From Euptelea pleiosperma (Eukaryota > Streptophyta > Magnoliopsida > Ranunculales > Eupteleaceae): a stretch of 64,000 bases of DNA. Shown here piece by piece: positions 46,901-59,719 of the stretch. Made by a program: the position numbers and the translations under genes. The first letter of the stretch is position 1. Every line of letters starts with the position of its first letter. The stretch spans positions 62,001-126,000 of the forward strand of contig JASUTR010000060.1 in the NCBI GenBank assembly GCA_035048495.1. Reading direction: 5' to 3'. Below the pieces are notes generated by a model. That model saw only the letters and a program-made list of their open reading frames with translations, was not told the DNA's origin and did no database searches.

Positions 46901-48077
46901 TAGTTTGGGACCAGTTAGGTGATGTTGACATCGATCAGCTTCAAGACAAGGATGAGGTAGTATGGATTCCATCCACCTCAGGAGAGTACACGCTTAAATC
47001 AGCATATGAAGCTATTAGAGGAAGAGCCGATGAGGTTGACTGGTATATCTTGTTTGGAGTGCTCGGGCTATACCACGGCATAGTTTTGTGACGTGGCTGG
47101 CTGTTAACGGCGGGCTTCTCACTAAAGATAAATTGGCTATCAGGAATATTATCAGCAACTACAAGTGTATCCTTTGTGGCCAGGAAGATGAAACTATTAA
47201 GCACCTTTATTTCGATTGTGCCTTTAGTAAGTTTGTTTGGGGAAGCATTTTGAGGATTTCTAAATACTATCGGCCTGTGGCAAACTCAGACATGGAAGCT
47301 CAGTGGATACTTTTGCATTTAGTGGGAACAGATCTTAGAGTGCAGACGTTGAAAGTTGCATTCACAGCAACTATTTACTTTATCTGGATGGAGCGTAATG
47401 CTAGGATTTTTCAGAATGTTTTCCGGCCTAAGGAGCTTATTCTTCAGCAGATTGTTGAGACTACTAGATATCGCTTCAGTTTCAGCAAGGGTACAGTAGA
47501 GGATAATCCTCGTCATCAAGAATTTTTTCATTCTTGGAAGATAGAAGTTGATTTTAGACAGAATATCCCTACTCCTTGTCACTGGCAGGCTCCAATTAGC
47601 GGGTTCTTTAAGCTTAATACTGATGGCTCGCTGAGAAACAGATCGGCAGGTTATGGGGGCCTTCTTCGTGATATGAATGGTGACGCCATTTTTGCTTTTG
47701 AAGCTAATACTAAGCCTGTTTCAGTTATATATCACGAGCTACAAGCAATTGATATGGGTCTACAAATAGCTAAGGCTAAGGAGATAAAGAAGATCCAAAT
47801 ATGTACTGATTCTACTCATGCCGTGGGCATCATCAGAGAACTCTATACTACCCCATGGCATACTAAGAAGATTATTCATTCTATTCAGAATGCTTGGGAT
47901 TTTTTTGAAGCTATTGATATTGTTCATGTCCCTAGAGAAACAAATAGAGCGGCTGATTATCTAGCCTCATCCTATGGGGTCATTGGGTCTAATGTTTTTT
48001 ACCCTCCTATGTTTACATCAGAGCTTAGTAGGATCATTAGTGAGGATGCCTCGGGGCACATGTATTATCGATTGTAA
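43912..48077 (+). pseudogene. LINE ORF2 (endonuclease, reverse transcriptase, zf-RVT-like, RNase H), frameshifted, copy 2
   Basis: The frame is open from the ATG at 43912 for 1,059 codons to the TGA at 47089-47091; the remainder is in the next frame to 48077. The total span of 4,166 nt is one short of a multiple of three, so a single missing base near 47044-47049 explains it. Residues: endonuclease 1-230 with N8, E37 (IETK), Y110, D141/N143 (GDFN), S226-D227-H228; reverse transcriptase about 455-770 with PGPDG 461, IPKV 507, D589 (motif A), RQGDP 647, FADD 693-696, YLGV 761. After the shift come the zinc-binding CX2CX8HX4C (47166-47219) and RNase H with D, E, D and D in the usual order. The endonuclease and reverse transcriptase look intact; the truncated protein would lack RNase H. 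An upstream non-ATG extension to 43759 is not considered real. Confidence 0.93.
44024..44050 (+). other. 27-bp segment present here, deleted in LINE copy 1
   Basis: These 27 bases encode nine residues (TKVRSINMT) directly after the endonuclease catalytic Glu. They are absent between 26995 and 26996 in copy 1. The ETK motif is conserved in L1 endonucleases, so presence is ancestral and copy 1 carries the deletion. Confidence 0.92.
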
Positions 48078-48097
48078 ACGTTTGTTTGATCTTTAAA

Positions 48098-48119
48098 GTT
48101 AGGTAGGGGTCCGCCTAAC
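48098..48119 (+). other. LINE copy 2 3'-UTR short hairpin
   Basis: The same GTTAGG...CCTAAC pairing as at 33585-33606, 16 nt before the A tail. It is unchanged between the copies. Confidence 0.45.
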
Positions 48120-48134
48120 CCCAAGCTTATCTCT

Positions 48135-48135
<1 letters not shown>

Positions 48136-48171
<36 letters not shown>
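48136..48171 (+). other. LINE copy 2 poly(A) tail (36 A)
   Basis: A pure A run ending the element, eight shorter than copy 1. It is followed at once by the right target duplication. Confidence 0.95.
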
Positions 48172-48173
<2 letters not shown>

Positions 48174-48186
48174 AGTGTTGGAACAA
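48172..48186 (+). other. LINE copy 2 target-site duplication, 3' side
   Basis: GAAGTGTTGGAACAA, repeating 42162-42176. The satellite then continues in phase. Confidence 0.93.
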
Positions 48187-50814
48187 GATTCGGGACAGTC
48201 GAAACAAGTTTGCTACATCCGTGCGTGAACGTCTCAAATTAGACTCAGTTTGTGTGTTACATTCCGAAGCCTATAACTTGTGGCTTTTTCGCAACCGGAC
48301 CTCGTAATTAGACTCGAATTCTTCCATTACAATTGTTTCAACACAATTGAAGTGTTGGAACAAGATTTATCACTGTCGAAACAAGTTAGCTCCATCCGTG
48401 CGTCAACGTCTCAAATTGGACTCAGTTTGTATGTTACATTCCGAAGCCTATAACTTGTGACTTTTTCGCAACCGAACTTCGTAATTAGACTCGAATTCTT
48501 CCATTACTATTGTTTCAACACATTGGAATTGTTGGAACAAGATTCGGGACAGTCAAAACAAGTTAGCTCCATCCGTGCGTGAACGTCTCAAATTGGACTC
48601 AGTTTGTGTGTTACATTCCGAAGCCTATAACTTGTGACTTTTTCGCAACCGGACCTCGTAATTGGACTCAAACTCTTCCATTACTATCGTGGCAACACAT
48701 TTGAAGTGTTGAAACAAGATTCGTGACAGTCAAAACAAGTTAGCTCCATCCGTGCGTCAATGTCTCAAATTGGACTCAGTTTGTGTGTTACATTCCGAAG
48801 CCTATAACTTGTGACTTTTTCACAACCGGACCTCGTAATTAGACTCGAATTCTTCCATTACAATTGTTTCAACACAATTGAAGTGTTGGAACAAGATTTA
48901 TCACTGTCGAAACAAGTTAGCTCCATCCGTGCGTCAACTTCTCAAATTGGACTCAGTTTGTATGTTACATTCCGAAGCCTATAACTTGTGACTTTTTCGC
49001 AACCGAACCTCGTAATTAGACTCGAATTCTTCCATTACTATTGTTTCAACACATTTGAAGTGTTGGAACAAGATTCGGGACAGTCGAAACAAGTTAGCTC
49101 CATCCGTTCGTGAACGTCTCAAATTGGACTCAGTTTGTGTGTTACATTCCGAAGCCTATAACTTGTGACTTTTTCACAACCGTACCTCGTAATTAGACTC
49201 GAATTCTTCCATTACAATTGTTTCAAAACATTTGAAGTGTTTGAACAAGATTTATGACTGTCGAAACAAGTTAGCTCCATCCGTGCGTCAACGTCTCAAA
49301 TTGGACTCAGTTTGTGTGTTACATTCCGAAGCCTATAACTTGTGAATTTTTCGCAACCGGACCTCGTAATTGGACTCAAACTCTTCCATTACTATTGTTG
49401 CAACACATTTGAAGCGTTGAAACAAGATTCGTGATAGTCAAAACAAGTTAGCTCCATCCGTGCGTCAACGTCTCAAATTGGACTCAGTTTGTGTGTTACA
49501 TTCCGAAGCCTATAACTTGTGACTTTTTCGCAATCGGACCTCGTAATTGAACTCAAACTCTTCCATTATTATTGTTTCAACACATTTGAAGTATTGGAAC
49601 AAGATTCGGGATAGGCGAAACAAGTTAGCTCCATCCGTGCGTCAACGTCTCAAATTGGATTCAGTTTGTGTGTTACATTCCGAAGCCTATAACTTGTGAC
49701 TTTTTCGCAACCGGACCTCGTAATTGGACTCAAAATCTTCCATTACTATTGTTGCAACACATTTGAAGTGTTGAAACAAGATTCGTGACAGTAAAAACAA
49801 GTTAGCTCCATCCGTGCATCAACGTCTCAAATTGGACTTAGTTTGTGTGTTACATTCCGAAGCCTATAACTTGTGACTTTTTCAGAACCGGACCTCGTAA
49901 TTGGACTCAAACTCTTCCATTATTATTGGTTCAACACATTTGAAGTATTGGAACAAGTTTCGGGATAGGCGAAACAAGTTAGCTCCATCCGTGCGTCAAC
50001 GTCTCAAATTGGACTCAGTTTGTGTGTTACATTCCGAAGCCTATAACTTGTGACTTTTTCGCAACCGAACCTTGTAATTAGACTCGAATTCTTCCATTAC
50101 TATTGTTTCAACACATTTGAAGTGTTGGAACAAGATTCGGGACAGTCGAAACAAATTTGCTCCATCCGTGCGTGAACGTCTCAAATTAGACTCAGTTTGT
50201 GTGTTACATTCCGAAGACTATAACTTGTGGCTTTTTGGCAACCGGACCTCGTAATTAGACTCGAATTCTTCCATTACAATTGTTTCAACACAATTGACGT
50301 GTTGGAATAAGATTTATCACTGTCGAAACAAGTTAGCTCCATCCGTGCGTCAACGTCTCAAATTGGACTCAGTTTGTATGTTACATTCCGAAGCCTATAA
50401 CTTGTGACTTTTTCGCAACCGAACCTCGTAATTAGACTCGAATTCTTCCATTACTATTGTTTCAACACAATTGAAGTCTTGGAACAAGATTTATCACTGT
50501 CGAAACAAGTTAGCTCCATCCGTGCGTCAACGTCTCAAATTGGACTCGGTTTGTATGTTACATTCCGAAGCCTATAACTTGTGACTTTTTCGCAACCGAA
50601 CCTCGTAATTAGACTCGAATTCTTCCATTACTATTGTTTCAACACATTGGAATTGTTGGAACAAGATTCGGGACAGTCGAAACAAGTTAGCTCCATCCGT
50701 GCGTGAACGTCTCAAATTGGACTCTGTTTGTGTGTTACATTCCGAAGCCTATAACTTGTGACTTTTTCGCAACCGGACCTCGTAATTGGACTCAAACTCT
50801 TCCATTACTATTGT

Positions 50815-53800
50815 TGCAACACATTTGAAGTGTTGAAACAAGATTCGTGACAGTCAAAACAAGTTAGCTCCATCCGTGCGTCAACGTCTCAAATTGGACT
50901 CAGTTTGTGTGTTACATTCCGAAGCCTATAACTTGTGACTTTTTCGGAACCGGACCTCGTAATTGGACTCAAACTCTTCCATTATTATTGTTTCAACACA
51001 TTTGAAGTATTGGAACAAGTTTCGGGATAGGCGAAACAAGTTAGCTCCATCCGTGCGTCAACGTCTCAAATTGGACTCAGTTTGTGTGTTACATTCCGAA
51101 GCCTATAACTTGTGACTTTTTCGCAACCGAACCTTGTAATTAGACTCGAATTCTTCCATTCCTATTGTTTCAACACATTTGAAGTGTTGGAACAAGATTC
51201 GGGACAGTCGAAACAAGTTTGCTCCATCCGTGCGTGAACGTCTCAAATTAGACTCAGTTCGTGTGTTACATTCCGAAGCCTATAACTTGTGGCTTTTTCG
51301 CAACCGGACCTCGTAATTAGACTCGAATTCTTCCATTACAATTGTTTCAACACAATTGAAGTGTTGGAATAAGATTTATCACTGTCGAAACAAGTTAGCT
51401 CCATCCGTGCGTCAACGTCTCAAATTGGACTCAGTTTGTATGTTACATTCCGAAGCCTATAACTTGTGACTTTTTCGCAACCGAACCTCGTAATTAGACT
51501 CGAATTCTTCCATTACTATTGTTTCAACACATTGGAATTGTTGGAACAAGATTCGGGATAGTCAAAACAAGTTAGCTCCATCCGTGCGTCAACGTCTCAA
51601 ATTGGACTCAGTTTGTGTGTTACATTCCGAAGCCTATAACTTGTGACTTTTTCGCAACCGGACCTCGTAATTGGACTCAAACTCTTCCATTACTATCGTG
51701 GCAACACATTTGAAGTGTTGAAACAAGATTCGTGACAGTCAAAACAAGTTAGCTCCATCCGTGCGTCAACGTCTCAAATTGGACTTAGTTTGTGTGTTAC
51801 ATTCCGAAGCCTATAACTTGTGACTTTTTCACAACCGGACCTCGTAATTAGACTCGAATTCTTCCATTACAATTGTTTCAACACAATTGAAGTGTTGGAA
51901 CAAGATTTATCACTGTCGAAACAAGTTAGCTCCATCCGTGCGTCAACTTCTCAAATTGGACTCAGTTTGTCTGTTACATTCCGAAGCCTATAACTTGTGA
52001 CTTTTTCGCAACCGAACCTCGTAATTAGACTCGAATTCTTCTATTACTATTGTTTCAACACATTTGAAGTGTTGGAACAAGATTCGGGACAGTCAAAACA
52101 AGTTAGCTCCATTCGTTCGTGAACGTCTCAAATTGGACTCAGTTTGTGTGTTACATTCCGAAGCCTATAACTTGTGACTTTTTCGCAACCGTACCTCGTA
52201 ATTAGACTCGAATTCTTCCATTACAATTGTTTCAAAACATTTGAAGTGTTTGAACAAGATTTATGACTGTCGAAACAAGTTAGCTCCATCCATGCGTCAA
52301 CGTCTCAAATTGGACTCAGTTTGTGTGTTACATTCCGAAGCCTATAACTTGTGAATTTTTCGCAACCGGACCTCGTAATTGGACTCAAACTCTTCCATTA
52401 CTATTGTTGCAACACATTTGAAGTGTTGAAACAAGATTCGTGATAGTCAAAACAAGTTAGCTCCATCCGTGCGTCAACGTCTCAAATTGGACTCAGTTTG
52501 TGTGTTACATTCCGAAGCCTATAACTTGTGACTTTTTCGCAATCGGACCTCGTAATTGAACTCAAACTCTTCCATTATTATTGTTTCAACACATTTGAAG
52601 TATTGGAACAAGATTCGGGATAGGCGAAACAAGTTAGCTCCATCCGTGCGTCAACGTCTCAAATTGGATTCAGTTTGTGTGTTACATTCCGAAGCCTATA
52701 ACTTGTGACTTTTTCGCAACCGGACCTCGTAATTGGACTCAAACTCTTCCATTACTATTGTTGCAACAAATTTGAAGTGTTGAAACAAGATTCGTGACAG
52801 TAAAAACAAGTTAGCTCCATCCGTGCGTCAACGTCTCAAATTGGACTTAGTTTGTGTGTTACATTCCGAAGCCTATAACTTGTGACTTTTTCAGAACCGG
52901 ACCTCGTAATTGGACTCAAACTCTTCTATTATTATTGTTTCAACACATTTGAAGTATTGGAACAAGTTTCGGGATAGGCGAAACAAGTTAGCTCCATCCG
53001 TGCGTCAACGTCTCAAATTGGACTCAGTTTGTGTGTTACATTCCGAAGCCTATAACTTGTGACTTTTTCGCAACCGAACCTTGTAATTAGACTCAAATTC
53101 TTCCATTACTATTGTTTCAACACATTTGAAGTGTTGGAACAAGATTCGGGACAGTCGAAACAAATTTGCTCCATCCGTGCGTGAACGTCTCAAATTAGAC
53201 TCAGTTTGTGTGTTACATTCCGAAGCCTATAACTTGTGGCTTTTTGGCAACCGGACCTCGTAATTAGACTCGAATTCTTCCATTACAATTGTTTCAACAC
53301 AATTGAAGTGTTGGAATAAGATTTATCACTGTCGAAACAAGTTAGCTCCACCCGTGCGTCAACGTCTCAAATTGGACTCAGTTTGTATGTTACATTCCGA
53401 AGCCTATAACTTGTGACTTTTTCGCAACCGAACCTCATAATTAGACTCGAATTCTTCCATTACTATTGTTTCAACACATTGGAATTGTTGGAACAAGATT
53501 CGGGACAGTCGAAACAAGTTAGCTCCATCCGTGCGTGAACGTCTCAAATTGGACTCAGTTTGTGTGTTACATTCCGAAGCCTATAACTTGTGACTTTTTC
53601 GCAACCGGACCTCGTAATTGGACTCAAACTCTTCCATTACTATCGTTGCAACACATTTGAAGTGTTGAAACAAGATTCGTGACAGTCAAAACAAGTTAGC
53701 TCGATCCGTGCGTCAACGTCTCAAATTGGACTCAGTTTGTGTGTTACATTCCGAAGCCTATAACTTGTGACTTTTTCACAACCGGACCTCGTAATTAGAC

Positions 53801-54177
53801 TCGAATTCTTCCATTACAATTGTTTCAACACAATTGAAGTCTTGGAACAAGATTTATCACTGTCGAAAAAAGTTAGCTCCATCCGTGCGTCAACGTCTCA
53901 AATTGGACTCAGTTTGTATGTCACATTCCGAAGCCTATAACTTGTGACTTTTTCGCAACCGAACCTCGTAATTAGACACGAATTCTTCCATTACTATTGT
54001 TTCAACACATTGGAATTGTTGGAACAAGATTCGGGACAGTCGAAACAAGTTAGCTCCATCCGTGCGTGAACGTCTCAAATTGGACTCAGTTTGTGTGTTA
54101 CATTCCGAAGCCTATAACTTGTGACTTTTTCGCAACCGGACCTCGTAATTGGACTCAAACTCTTCCATTACTATCGT
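50815..54177 (+). repeat. 19-monomer tandem duplication, copy A
   Basis: A 3,363-bp unit (19 x 177) followed directly by copy B. The marker CCATTCC occurs at 51156 and 54519, GAAGTCTTGG at 53836 and 57199, and TTTTTCGGAACC near 50945 and 54308, all 3,363 apart. The boundary is placed where CTATTGTTGC in one copy meets CTATCGTTGC in the other, so it is accurate to about one monomer. Confidence 0.85.
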
Positions 54178-57100
54178 TGCAACACATTTGAAGTGTTGAA
54201 ACAAGATTCGTGACAGTCAAAACAAGTTAGCTCCATCCGTGCGTCAACGTCTCAAATTGGACTCAGTTTGTGTGTTACATTCCGAAGCCTATAACTTGTG
54301 ACTTTTTCGGAACCGGACCTCGTAATTGGACTCAAACTCTTCCATTATTATTGTTTCAACACATTTGAAGTATTGGAACAAGTTTCGGGATAGGCGAAAC
54401 AAGTTAGCTCCATCCGTGCGTCAACGTCTCAAATTGGACTCAGTTTGTGTGTTACATTCCGAAGCCTATAACTTGTGACTTTTTCGCAACCGAACCTTGT
54501 AATTAGACTCGAATTCTTCCATTCCTATTGTTTCAACACATTTGAAGTGTTGGAACAAGATTCGGGACAGTCGAAACAAGTTTGCTCCATCCGTGCGTGA
54601 ACGTCTCAAATTAGACTCAGTTCGTGTGTTACATTCCGAAGCCTATAACTTGTGGCTTTTTCGCAACCGGACCTCGTAATTAGACTCGAATTCTTCCATT
54701 ACAATTGTTTCAACACAATTGAAGTGTTGGAATAAGATTTATCACTGTCGAAACAAGTTAGCTCCATCCGTGCGTCAACGTCTCAAATTGGACTCAGTTT
54801 GTATGTTACATTCCGAAGCCTATAACTTGTGACTTTTTCGCAACCGAACCTCGTAATTAGACTCGAATTCTTCCATTACTATTGTTTCAACACATTGGAA
54901 TTGTTGGAACAAGATTCGGGACAGTCAAAACAAGTTAGCTCCATCCGTGCGTCAACGTCTCAAATTGGACTCAGTTTGTGTGTTACATTCCGAAGCCTAT
55001 AACTTGTGACTTTTTCGCAACCGGACCTCGTAATTGGACTCAAACTCTTCCATTACTATCGTGGCAACACATTTGAAGTGTTGAAACAAGATTCGTGACA
55101 GTCAAAACAAGTTAGCTCCATCCGTGCGTCAACGTCTCAAATTGGACTTAGTTTGTGTGTTACATTCCGAAGCCTATAACTTGTGACTTTTTCACAACCG
55201 GACCTCGTAATTAGACTCGAATTCTTCCATTACAATTGTTTCAACACAATTGAAGTGTTGGAACAAGATTTATCACTGTCGAAACAAGTTAGCTCCATCC
55301 GTGCGTCAACTTCTCAAATTGGACTCAGTTTGTCTGTTACATTCCGAAGCCTATAACTTGTGACTTTTTCGCAACCGAACCTCGTAATTAGACTCGAATT
55401 CTTCTATTACTATTGTTTCAACACATTTGAAGTGTTGGAACAAGATTCGGGACAGTCGAAACAAGTTAGCTCCATTCGTTCGTGAACGTCTCAAATTGGA
55501 CTCAGTTTGTGTGTTACATTCCGAAGCCTATAACTTGTGACTTTTTCGCAACCGTACCTCGTAATTAGACTCGAATTCTTCCATTACAATTGTTTCAAAA
55601 CATTTGAAGTGTTTGAACAAGATTTATGACTGTCGAAACAAGTTAGCTCCATCCGTGCGTCAACGTCTCAAATTGGACTCAGTTTGTGTGTTACATTCCG
55701 AAGCCTATAACTTGTGAATTTTTCGCAACCGGACCTCGTAATTGGACTCAAACTCTTCCATTACTATTGTTGCAACACATTTGAAGTGTTGAAACAAGAT
55801 TCGTGATAGTCAAAACAAGTTAGCTCCATCCGTGCGTCAACGTCTCAAATTGGACTCAGTTTGTGTGTTACATTCCGAAGCCTATAACTTGTGACTTTTT
55901 CGCAATCGGACCTCGTAATTGAACTCAAACTCTTCCATTATTATTGTTTCAACACATTTGAAGTATTGGAACAAGATTCGGGATAGGCGAAACAAGTTAG
56001 CTCCATCCGTGCGTCAACGTCTCAAATTGGATTCAGTTTGTGTGTTACATTCCGAAGCCTATAACTTGTGACTTTTTCGCAACCGGACCTCGTAATTGGA
56101 CTCAAACTCTTCCATTACTATTGTTGCAACAAATTTGAAGTGTTGAAACAAGATTCGTGACAGTAAAAACAAGTTAGCTCCATCCGTGCGTCAACGTCTC
56201 AAATTGGACTTAGTTTGTGTGTTACATTCCGAAGCCTATAACTTGTGACTTTTTCAGAACCGGACCTCGTAATTGGACTCAAACTCTTCTATTATTATTG
56301 TTTCAACACATTTGAAGTATTGGAACAAGTTTCGGGATAGGCGAAACAAGTTAGCTCCATCCGTGCGTCAACGTCTCAAATTGGACTCAGTTTGTGTGTT
56401 ACATTCCGAAGCCTATAACTTGTGACTTTTTCGCAACCGAACCTTGTAATTAGACTCAAATTCTTCCATTACTATTGTTTCAACACATTTGAAGTGTTGG
56501 AACAAGATTCGGGACAGTCGAAACAAATTTGCTCCATCCGTGCGTGAACGTCTCAAATTAGACTCAGTTTGTGTGTTACATTCCGAAGCCTATAACTTGT
56601 GGCTTTTTGGCAACCGGACCTCGTAATTAGACTCGAATTCTTCCATTACAATTGTTTCAACACAATTGAAGTGTTGGAATAAGATTTATCACTGTCGAAA
56701 CAAGTTAGCTCCACCCGTGCGTCAACGTCTCAAATTGGACTCAGTTTGTATGTTACATTCCGAAGCCTATAACTTGTGACTTTTTCGCAACCGAACCTCA
56801 TAATTAGACTCGAATTCTTCCATTACTATTGTTTCAACACATTGGAATTGTTGGAACAAGATTCGGGACAGTCGAAACAAGTTAGCTCCATCCGTGCGTG
56901 AACGTCTCAAATTGGACTCAGTTTGTGTGTTACATTCCGAAGCCTATAACTTGTGACTTTTTCGCAACCGGACCTCGTAATTGGACTCAAACTCTTCCAT
57001 TACTATCGTTGCAACACATTTGAAGTGTTGAAACAAGATTCGTGACAGTCAAAACAAGTTAGCTCCATCCGTGCGTCAACGTCTCAAATTGGACTCAGTT

Positions 57101-57540
57101 TGTGTGTTACATTCCGAAGCCTATAACTTGTGACTTTTTCACAACCGGACCTCGTAATTAGACTCGAATTCTTCCATTACAATTGTTTCAACACAATTGA
57201 AGTCTTGGAACAAGATTTATCACTGTCGAAAAAAGTTAGCTCCATCCGTGCGTCAACGTCTCAAATTGGACTCAGTTTGTATGTCACATTCCGAAGCCTA
57301 TAACTTGTGACTTTTTCGCAACCGAACCTCGTAATTAGACACGAATTCTTCCATTACTATTGTTTCAACACATTGGAATTGTTGGAACAAGATTCGGGAC
57401 AGTCGAAACAAGTTAGCTCCATCCGTGCGTGAACGTCTCAAATTGGACTCAGTTTGTGTGTTACATTCCGAAGCCTATAACTTGTGACTTTTTCGCAACC
57501 GGACCTCGTAATTGGACTCAAACTCTTCCATTACTATCGT
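54178..57540 (+). repeat. 19-monomer tandem duplication, copy B
   Basis: Second copy of the 3,363-bp unit, nearly identical to copy A (for example GGGACAGTCAAAAC near 54919 where A has GGGATAGTC). A related run begins again near 61919, at an offset of 7,611 bp (43 monomers) from 54308, and continues to the window end. Confidence 0.85.
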
Positions 57541-57784
57541 TGCAACACATTTGAAGTGTTGAAACAAGATTCGTGACAGTCAAAACAAGTTAGCTCCATC
57601 CGTGCGTCAACGTCTCAAATTGGACTCAGTTTGTGTGTTACATTCCGATGCCTATAACTTGTGACTTTTTCACAACCGGACCTCGTAATTAGACTCGAAT
57701 TCTTCCATTACAATTTTTTCAACACAATTGAAGTGTTGGAACAAGATTTATCACTGTCGAAACAAGTTAGCTCCATCCGTGCGT
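56900..57784 (+). repeat. 5-monomer tandem duplication, copy 1
   Basis: An 885-bp unit (5 x 177) repeated at 57785-58669. GAAGTCTTGG at 57199 and 58084 and the rare CCGATGCC at about 57646 and 58531 are each 885 bp apart. Confidence 0.8.
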
Positions 57785-58669
57785 CAACGTCTCAAATTGG
57801 ACTCAGTTTGTGTGTTACATTCCGAAGCCTATAACTTGTGACTTTTTCGCAACCGGACCTCGTAATTGGACTCAAACTCTTCCATTACTATCGTTGCAAC
57901 ACATTTGAAGTGTTGAAACAAGATTCGTGACAGTCAAAACAAGTTAGCTCCATCCGTGCGTCAACGTCTCAAATTGGACTCAGTTTGTGTGTTACATTCC
58001 GAAGCCTATAACTTGTGACTTTTTCACAACCGGACCTCGTAATTAGACTCGAATTCTTCCATTACAATTGTTTCAACACAATTGAAGTCTTGGAACAAGA
58101 TTTATCACTGTCGAAAAAAGTTAGCTCCATCCGTGCGTCAACGTCTCAAATTGGACTCAGTTTGTATGTCACATTCCGAAGCCTATAACTTGTGACTTTT
58201 TCGCAACCGAACCTCGTAATTAGACACGAATTCTTCCATTACTATTGTTTCAACACATTGGAATTGTTGGAACAAGATTCGGGACAGTCGAAACAAGTTA
58301 GCTCCATCCGTGCGTGAACGTCTCAAATTGGACTCAGTTTGTGTGTTACATTCCGAAGCCTATAACTTGTGACTTTTTCGCAACCGGACCTCGTAATTGG
58401 ACTCAAACTCTTCCATTACTATCGTTGCAACACATTTGAAGTGTTGAAACAAGATTCGTGACAGTCAAAACAAGTTAGCTCCATCCGTGCGTCAACGTCT
58501 CAAATTGGACTCAGTTTGTGTGTTACATTCCGATGCCTATAACTTGTGACTTTTTCACAACCGGACCTCGTAATTAGACTCGAATTCTTCCATTACAATT
58601 TTTTCAACACAATTGAAGTGTTGGAACAAGATTTATCACTGTCGAAACAAGTTAGCTCCATCCGTGCGT
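57785..58669 (+). repeat. 5-monomer tandem duplication, copy 2
   Basis: Second copy of the 885-bp unit starting near 56900, with the same rare ACAATTTTTTC variant (57715 and 58600). Confidence 0.8.
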
Positions 58670-59719
58670 CAACGTCTCAAATTTGACTCAGTTTGTATGT
58701 TACATTCCGAAGCCTATAACTTGTGACTTTTTCGCAACCGAACCTCGTAATTAGACTCGAATTCTTCCATTACTATTGTTTCAACACATTGGAATTGTTG
58801 GAACAAGATTCGGGACAGTCAAAACAAGTTAGCTCCATCCGTGCGTCAACGTCTCAAATTGGACTCAGTTTGTGTGTTACATTCCGAAGCCTATAACTTG
58901 TGACTTTTTCGCAACCGGACCTCGTAATTGGACTCAAACTCTTCCATTACTATCGTGGCAACACATTTGAAGTGTTGAAACAAGATTCGTGACAGTCAAA
59001 ACAAGTTAGCTCCATCCGTGCGTCAACGTCTCAAATTGGACTTAGTTTGTGTGTTACATTCCGAAGCCTATAACTTGTGACTTTTTCACAACCGGACCTC
59101 GTAATTAGACTCGAATTCTTCCATTACAATTGTTTCAACACAATTGAAGTGTTGGAACAAGATTTATCACTGTCGAAACAAGTTAGCTCCATCCGTGCGT
59201 CAACTTCTCAAATTGGACTCAGTTTGTCTGTTACATTCCGAAGCCTATAACTTGTGACTTTTTCGCAACCGAACCTCGTAATTAGACTCGAATTCTTCTA
59301 TTACTATTGTTTCAACACATTTGAAGTGTTGGAACAAGATTCGGGACAGTCGAAACAAGTTAGCTCCATTCGTTCGTGAACGTCTCAAATTGGACTCAGT
59401 TTGTGTGTTACATTCCGAAGCCTATAACTTGTGACTTTTTCGCAACCGTACCTCGTAATTAGACTCGAATTCTTCCATTACAATTGTTTCAAAACATTTG
59501 AAGTGTTTGAACAAGATTTATGACTGTCGAAACAAGTTAGCTCCATCCGTGCGTCAACGTCTCAAATTGGACTCAGTTTGTGTGTTACATTCCGAAGCCT
59601 ATAACTTGTGTATTTTTCGCAACCGGACCTCGTAATTGGACTCAAACTCTTCCATTACTATTGTTGCAACACATTTGAAGTGTTGAAACAAGATTCGTGA
59701 TAGTCAAAACAAGTTAGCT

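Larger units (their letters stand above)
42177..48171 (+). mobile_element. LINE (plant L1-type) copy 2, uninterrupted full length
   Basis: A 5,995-bp element with the same architecture as copy 1 but without the LTR or the 27-bp deletion. It runs from the 5' junction AAATTCGGAAG to a 36-nt poly(A), flanked by the 15-bp target duplication. It is the reference copy for the family in this window. Its only obvious lesion is a frameshift in ORF2 near 47044-47049, which copy 1 shares, so the lesion predates the duplication or was already in the inserted copy. Satellite flanks on both sides match those of copy 1, including the rare TGCTACATCC variant just 3' of the element. Confidence 0.96.

Noticed and set aside
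42177..48171. LINE copy 2 as an independent second insertion at a preferred site
   Set aside because: Shared private flank variants on both sides, the shared frameshift and near-identical sequence fit duplication of one locus much better.
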